Made by a program: the position numbers and the translations under genes. This document shows, one piece after another, positions 58,701 to 64,000 of a stretch of DNA of 64,000 nucleotides. Each line of letters begins with the position of its first letter. The first letter of the stretch is position 1. This DNA is from Enoplosus armatus (Eukaryota; Chordata; Actinopteri; Centrarchiformes; Enoplosidae): NCBI RefSeq assembly GCF_043641665.1, contig NC_092202.1, forward strand, positions 16,232,036-16,296,035, written 5' to 3'. The notes beneath the pieces were generated by a model. It ran no database searches. It was not told the DNA's origin and was given only the letters and a program-made list of their open reading frames with translations.

Positions 58701-60689
58701 CCATTTATTTAAAATATCCCACGAAATTGGAAAAAAAGAGAGGAAAAAATCAGACCCGTCCGCCATTCCAGTTTAAACTGGTCTATTTGGGTCTCCATCC
58801 TGGAGTCCTGACCTAAGGACAAAGGACACAAATTCTGACAAGAAAGGGTCTTTGATGACAGTCTTTCTTTTCTTTAAATTCTCTTTTAACCAATAAACAG
58901 AAGACCGCTTCCTACCCATATTCCCTTTACAGTTCATAGACATACAGTATGCCAAAAAGGTGTGGAATCAGTGCATCCCGAAGACTAGAACTTCTACGTT
59001 ACATTGCATGGCAAGTGACGGATTACACTGTCATAAATCTGCTCTCAGTGACGAGAGTACAGGGCCGCCAAATGGGTGGATAATGGCCCTCACGTCATGG
59101 TGCGGGAGGGTGTCCGTTTCTTTTAATCAGGTGTGTTGTTCGAACCAAACCTTTACAAACCTAAGTCCACTCTAACAGTGAAGCCAGGAGTTATTGGCTG
59201 TTGGCAGAGATGGTAGATCCAATTAGTAAACCCTTCGCCGAGTTAAATCAGGATCTGTTAAGGATTTCCCATCTGATTGTCTGGAGTAAGTCAGCTGGTA
59301 ATCGCCCAGTGTTGTCTGTAGCAATCAAGAGAGTGTTGCCAGCCTCACGTGTATTTCCGTTTTAAAGATTTTTATGCAATTATAGCAGATTAGTCAGATG
59401 ACATACATTTCTGTTCAAAGAAGGGCATTGGTTGGTGTCTTCTACCATGTCTTTTTGACATAACCACTGGAAGGAGCCAAAACAAGTCCAACGCATGGCA
59501 CTTCAATGTTTGACTGTCGGCTTTGGCAGAAGTGAAAGGGCGAGATCTGGTTGCCTTGCGTTGCAGTCGCGTGTTTCAACTTGGCCTCAGATTTGAACGT
59601 GTCTTACCTATTTCCTACCTGAAGTGATCTTCATTTTTTTATCTGCCTGCTCTCCTTCACTCTCCTTCAACCCCCGACATTACAGGCAAAACACATCTGC
59701 GCTGATCCCATAGTCAAGGCAGTGTAGGCTCATCATTAAGGCAGACCTGGTGCTGACATGATAGTCGCCCCCCCCCAACACCCACTCTGGGCTCACAAAC
59801 TGCTGTTACTGATTCCGCCTGGTTATAAATACACAGCTAACAGTGGTGGTGGTGGGGTTGTGTGGAAGCTCAAACACAAGCAAACACCTTGACAGTTACT
59901 GAGGACAAAAGTACATTTGCATAAACACACACATTGACTAACCACTGCCTGCCAGCACGGAGCAAATTCACATGTGCGTGCTCATACCGTGCACACACAC
60001 ACACACACACTGGGGAAATGATAGTGATCAAAGCCGCCATCCCACAGAGATTTTCCCAAAATGTACGTCAAGATGGCAGCGACCTCCTCCCTCCTGTGAT
60101 TGCCAAGAGCTGCTGAATGACAGCCCCTCTGTTTATCCCCCCCCACACACACACACCCAGTCCCATCACCCTTTTATTAAGGATTTTAACTCAGCTCAAA
60201 ACAGCCATGGCCAGGATGGGAGGGTGCCGGTGAGGGGGGCTTTAGGGGGCAGTGGGGGCATCTGTGAGGGTTATATCTGGGGGCGGCCACTTTGAATAAT
60301 GCACACTGTGGGTGAGACGGGGAGAAACACATCTTCTGCTGATGAAAAATCCAAAGGCATGTGGACGGTGGGGGGGGCGGGGCGTGCGAGCACTTATGTG
60401 AGCGCTGGGAAAGTCGGTGAGCGAGCATGAGGTTGGGATGGAGAAATGAGCTGTTTGTTTATGCTGAAAGATTCTTCATGAATGAGGGAATATATTATGA
60501 GTTTTATGAGTAAACAAAGACTGAAGCCAGGGGCCTCAAATGATCCTCAGGTCCTGGGAAGCCAATATTAAAATGAAATCATTTTAAACATCACTCATCA
60601 AATTGATGAAATCACTAATCAAAATGACATTTCATTAAAACTGAAGCTGCACTAATCAAAACAAAAAACAAACGTGATGCAAAAGGTGT
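58701..60689. other. Upstream sorcs2 intron, no gene seen
   Basis: No exon was recognised. AC microsatellites lie at about 59994-60010 and 60145-60160. A G-rich stretch at 60213-60285 contains several runs of five or six G. The remainder is unique-looking. Confidence 0.5.
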
Positions 60690-60815
60690 ATGGTCTTATA
60701 TCTTTTTTAAATTATTTTTCTTTTTTGTTTTAAACAATTTTATTTGTATTGTGAAGCTCTTTGTGACCTTGATCTGTGAAAGGTGCTAATTTAAATTAAA
60801 CTTTACTTAATTAGG
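60690..60815 (+). mobile_element. L2-type LINE 3' end, plus orientation
   Basis: AT-rich sequence leads to TTGTGAAGCTCTTTGTGACC, then TGAAAGGTGCTAATTTAAAT and AAACTTTACTTAATTA. This is a worn form of the common fish L2-like 3' end (GCACTTTGT, GGTGCTATATAAATAAA). No coding part is present. Confidence 0.55.
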
Positions 60816-61009
60816 TCACGCAGCACCCACGTACAATCAAACTACAGTTAACATGCGGTACCACACACAGATCTGCAGACACCAAAACATCCTCAGTAAG
60901 AGAATAAGAATTATATAGATGACCTACAAGGCCGTAATATCTCAAGTGTGTGATGCTCAACTTGTTGTGGAGTTTTTCTACCACATGAACCTTGTACCTC
61001 ATTATTTAT

Positions 61010-61245
61010 TCTTTAAATGTCAGTGCAATACATATATATTCATATGCAACAGTGCAATACATACACACATATGTATATATATATATATATTGTTATTGTA
61101 TATATTTTTTACTTTTATTTTTCACTTAAATATTGTAAATGTGTATATCTTTATTTTTTATTTCTTATTTTTTATATTTTATATCTGTTCTTGCACATAG
61201 TTTCAGGGGATCAATAAAGTATTTCTGATTCTGATTCTGAAATGG
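61010..61245 (+). mobile_element. LINE 3' end with TTCTGA tail, plus orientation
   Basis: CAGTGCAATACATA occurs near the left and AATATTGTAAATGTGTATAT in the middle. The end is GGGGATCAATAAAGTATTTC followed by TGATTCTGATTCTGA. The same layout is found in minus orientation at 43983-44180, so the two belong to one family. Confidence 0.68.
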
Positions 61246-63145
61246 AAATGATGTTTAGATTATTTCATTTTAAAACCACCATCCCTGAACTTCCATACAA
61301 AGTGGATAGCAATGTTTAAAATGTGAATCTATGAAAGACATCATAGGAGACACATTTACAGCATTAAGACACACTCTATGTCTTCAAATTCCTTTGCCAT
61401 GATACTGTAATTTCCTACTGACATCCAACACAACCATCCCCCTCGGCGCATCACGTAGACACATATACACACACGCTAGGCAACAACCATTATAAAATAA
61501 GAAGTGATGTCAAGATTCATGTTCACTTTACAGCCATTTCGCTGTCACTCTTGTATCAAGAGCAGTGAGTGCAGCAGGAGTGGACAGCTCTATCACAGAA
61601 TAGTACGTGCGAGAGCTTAGAGATGAATAAATAAAGATGAAGAGAGGTAAGAAGCTGAGATAGAGCAAAGGAATTCCTCATATTTCCATCACAGGAGTTG
61701 TGATGACAAGATGAGCTGAAGGTTAGCTACTAGCTTCTGGTGGAAAGGATGTACTGACTGTATTTCAAGAGCAAAGTCAGGTTTTCTTCAAGCCAGAGTT
61801 TAGAGCTAGTTAGAAATGCTGCAGCTTTTCAGCCTGATTATTTCAAAGGAGCAGGTTGTTGAAACGGATTTGACAGGATTTTCTCGGCCTTTGTGCTTCC
61901 AAACATTTTTCCTGACACAGACATTCACTGTTCATTGTAGTTTACAATGAACAAAGTATCTACACAGTATTGCCGTACTAATATTGTTCATGCAAATATT
62001 AGTCAATAATGTCAATATGCAGTATTTCTACTACTACAGTGACTGACAGTAAGTCCTGTAGGGTTTTACTGGTTTATTCTGTGGTGACACAATGAGCTAA
62101 CGTAGAGATAGTTGGTGGTCAGCATTATTAGTCATGACTCAAACTGGACCTCATAATTAATGAATAAGTTCAGGCAGCTACAAACAGGGAAAAAAACAGG
62201 GCATCTTGTACTGTAATATTATGGGGAAGGGTGATAGTGGCTTTGTGGTTAAGGTCTCTTGGCAGTGGACCAAGAACTGTTTTTGGTTTGGTCTGAGTTC
62301 AACCGACAACTTCCGCACCCAGTGTAGGAGTGCTGAGCCTTCTCGATGGAATGATCTGGTGGATGGAGCATTTCAGCAGTTTTGGTAGCTAAAATATGCC
62401 ACATCTCAGCCAGATACCTGTATTTAATACATATTTCATCTTGTACTTCCCATCCCACGTTCAGGTTCTAGCAACATGCCTCTATCGAACCCATCAATGC
62501 ATAATTAGGCTGCCACTCAAAACTGTTGTGTCTGGCTTCTTTCAACAGCAGCTGATATGTATGTCAAATGAAACGAGTTTTAGTTATTGATTCACACAGC
62601 GCCATAGCGGATTTCCTATGATCTGCGTCAACTAAGTGTGCAGGTTCCCTTAAACTTCAAACATTGTGTAGCACCCCCTGCTGACATTTACCAAAAAGCA
62701 AAAAGTTGGTGAAATGTGAAAAGGTGTCATGGTTCTGTTTGTTATTCTTATTACCGCTGTGATATAACAACTCAGGTGCAGCAGCAATTATATGAAAGCA
62801 GCATCAGGTGTTGTAGTTTAATCTCGCACCCATTTTTCTGTATGTATGAGTGCAGCTGGGCAGGTGCGTGCATGTGTGTTTGTGCGCTCGTTAACCTGTG
62901 ATTCATTCACATGCGTGTCGACTATGATTGTATTCCTCACAGCAGGCAGGCCGAGGATAATTTGAATTAGCATATCGTCACACAAACCATGTAATTTACT
63001 TCACATCTGCCTCTAAAATATATAAACATGCTCATCTTATTCTCTGCTGATGCCTGCCTTAATCTCAGAAAATCCCTTTACGTTTTGAGCATGCAGGAAC
63101 AAAACACTGCGTTTTACCTCTGCAACCGGGAACTCACAATATATA
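61246..63145. other. Upstream sorcs2 intron, no gene seen
   Basis: No exon was recognised. A short perfect hairpin (arms GTTCATTGTA, 61930-61952) is present. At 62225-62330 GTGGCTTTGTGGTTAAGG and TGAGTTCAACCGA are spaced like degraded pol III A and B boxes, so a worn tRNA-derived SINE is possible but weakly supported. Confidence 0.45.
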
Positions 63146-64000
63146 CAGTGCATCCGGAAAGTATTCACAGCGCTTCACTTTTTCCACATTTTGTTATGTT
63201 GCAGCCTTATACCAAAATGGATTAAATTCATTTTTTTCCTCAAAATTCTACACACAACACCCCATAATGACAACGTGAAAAAAGTTTTTTTGAGATTTTT
63301 GCAAATTCATTAAAAATAAAAAACCTGAGAAATCACATAAGTATTCACAGCCTTTGCTCAATACTTTGTTGATGCACCTTTGGCAGCAATTACAGCCTCA
63401 AGTCTTTTTGAATATGATGCCACAAGCTTGGCACACCTATCTTTGGGCAGTTTCACCAATTCCTCTTTGCAGCACCTCTCAAGCTCCATCAGGTTGGATG
63501 GGAAGCGTCGGTGCACAGCCATTTTCAGATCTCTCCAGAGATGTTCAATCGGATTCAAGTCTGGGCTCTGGCTGGGCCACTCAAGGACATTCACAGAGTT
63601 GTCCTGAAGCCACTCCTTTGATATCTTGGCTGTGTGCTTAGGGTCGTTGTCCTGCTGAAAGATAAACCGTCGCCCCAGTCTGAGGTCAAGAGCGCTCTGG
63701 AGCAGGTTTTCATCCAGGATGTCTCTGTACTTTGCTGCATTCATCTTTCCCTCTATCCTGACTAGTCTCCCAGTTCCTGCCGCTGAAAAACATCCCCACA
63801 GCATGATGCTGCCACCACCATGCTTCACTGTAGGGATGGTATTGGCCTGGTGATGAGCGGTGCCTGGTTTCCTCCAAACGTGACGCCTGGCATTCACACC
63901 AAAGAGTTCAATCTTTGTCTCATCAGACCAGAGAATTTTGTTTCTCATGGTCTGAGAGTCCTTCAGGTGCCTTTTGGCAAACTCCAGGCGGGCTGCTATG
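63146..64000 (-). mobile_element. Tc1-type DNA transposon, minus orientation, cut by window edge
   Basis: The left end starts CAGTGCATCCGGAAAGTATT after a TA. A second copy of the AAGTATTCACAG motif lies 180 bp inside (63158-63170 and 63338-63350), an IR/DR layout known from Sleeping Beauty-like elements. The transposase runs leftward and is open to the window edge. The other terminus lies to the right of the window. The ends differ from those of 23027-24600, so this is a different Tc1 family. Confidence 0.92.
63358..64000 (-). CDS. Tc1-type transposase, C-terminal part (N terminus beyond window)
   Basis: The frame is open without a stop or shift for the 213 codons visible, entering at the window edge with [17 protein letters not shown] and ending KGASTKY. 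It carries the catalytic triad: Asp in LWSDETK, Asp in [10 protein letters not shown] and Glu in SPDLNPIEH, with 34 residues between the last two. Conserved [15 protein letters not shown] is also present. Tc1 transposases are about 340 residues, so roughly 130 N-terminal residues (the DNA-binding domain) are outside. Whether the whole gene is intact cannot be judged here. The Met at 63948 is internal, not the start. Confidence 0.93.
   Translation of the reverse strand, partial: IAARLEFAKRHLKDSQTMRNKILWSDETKIELFGVNARRHVWRKPGTAHHQANTIPTVKHGGGSIMLWGCFSAAGTGRLVRIEGKMNAAKYRDILDENLLQSALDLRLGRRFIFQQDNDPKHTAKISKEWLQDNSVNVLEWPSQSPDLNPIEHLWRDLKMAVHRRFPSNLMELERCCKEELVKLPKDRCAKLVASYSKRLEAVIAAKGASTKY

Noticed and set aside
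62225..62330. Possible tRNA gene
   Set aside because: Box-like motifs are degraded and no cloverleaf arms pair; at most a worn SINE. No functional tRNA or rRNA gene was seen anywhere.
1..64000. Endogenous retrovirus, CRISPR array, operon, CpG-island promoter or toxin-type system
   Set aside because: No gag/pol/env-like frames or LTR pairs, no regularly spaced repeats, no bacterial gene layout, and no first exon or GC-rich promoter segment were found.

Overview
The window looks like nuclear DNA of a teleost fish, probably a percomorph. The evidence is long AC/GT microsatellites, Tc1-type transposons, tRNA-derived SINEs, L2 and Rex1/CR1-type LINE fragments, piggyBac-, hAT- and PIF/Harbinger-type remnants, and short exons with spliceosomal junctions separated by kilobases of non-coding DNA. 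There is no prokaryotic gene organisation, CRISPR array or operon.

Only one host gene is supported. On the minus strand, four exons (21256-21420, 18233-18306, 10325-10389 and 4108-4226, in transcript order) join without a phase break (0/0, 0/2, 2/1, 1/0) into 423 bp, or 141 codons. They encode part of the VPS10 beta-propeller of a SorCS-type sorting receptor, best matched to SorCS2. The exon before 21256-21420 and the exon after 4108-4226 were not found. The left 4.1 kb is therefore read as intron or downstream sequence, and about 42.6 kb on the right as one large upstream intron, as is usual for SORCS genes.

Everything else is intronic DNA rich in mobile elements. From left to right: a piggyBac-like MITE with TTAA ends (8.5-9.1 kb); three SINEs and a decayed L2 LINE (9.6-15.3 kb); a Tc1 element with matching 35-bp ends and a frameshifted transposase, next to a Tc1-like MITE and bracketed by a short inverted repeat (22.7-25.1 kb); a possible hAT remnant with a perfect 31-bp hairpin and a fold-back repeat (32.4-33.2 kb); a fossil PIF/Harbinger element (36.6-38.5 kb); a hAT MITE with an exact 8-bp target duplication (47.6-47.9 kb); a 0.6-kb polypyrimidine tract (55.5-56.1 kb); a 5'-truncated Rex1/CR1-type LINE (57.8-58.7 kb); and a second Tc1-like element, open as far as visible, running off the right edge (63.1 kb onward). 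Several anonymous repeats occur two to five times within the window.

No previously undescribed biological system was found. The points most worth checking are the exon with a split Trp codon and a weak donor, the perfect hairpin, the inverted repeats around the Tc1 nest, and the Harbinger fossil.
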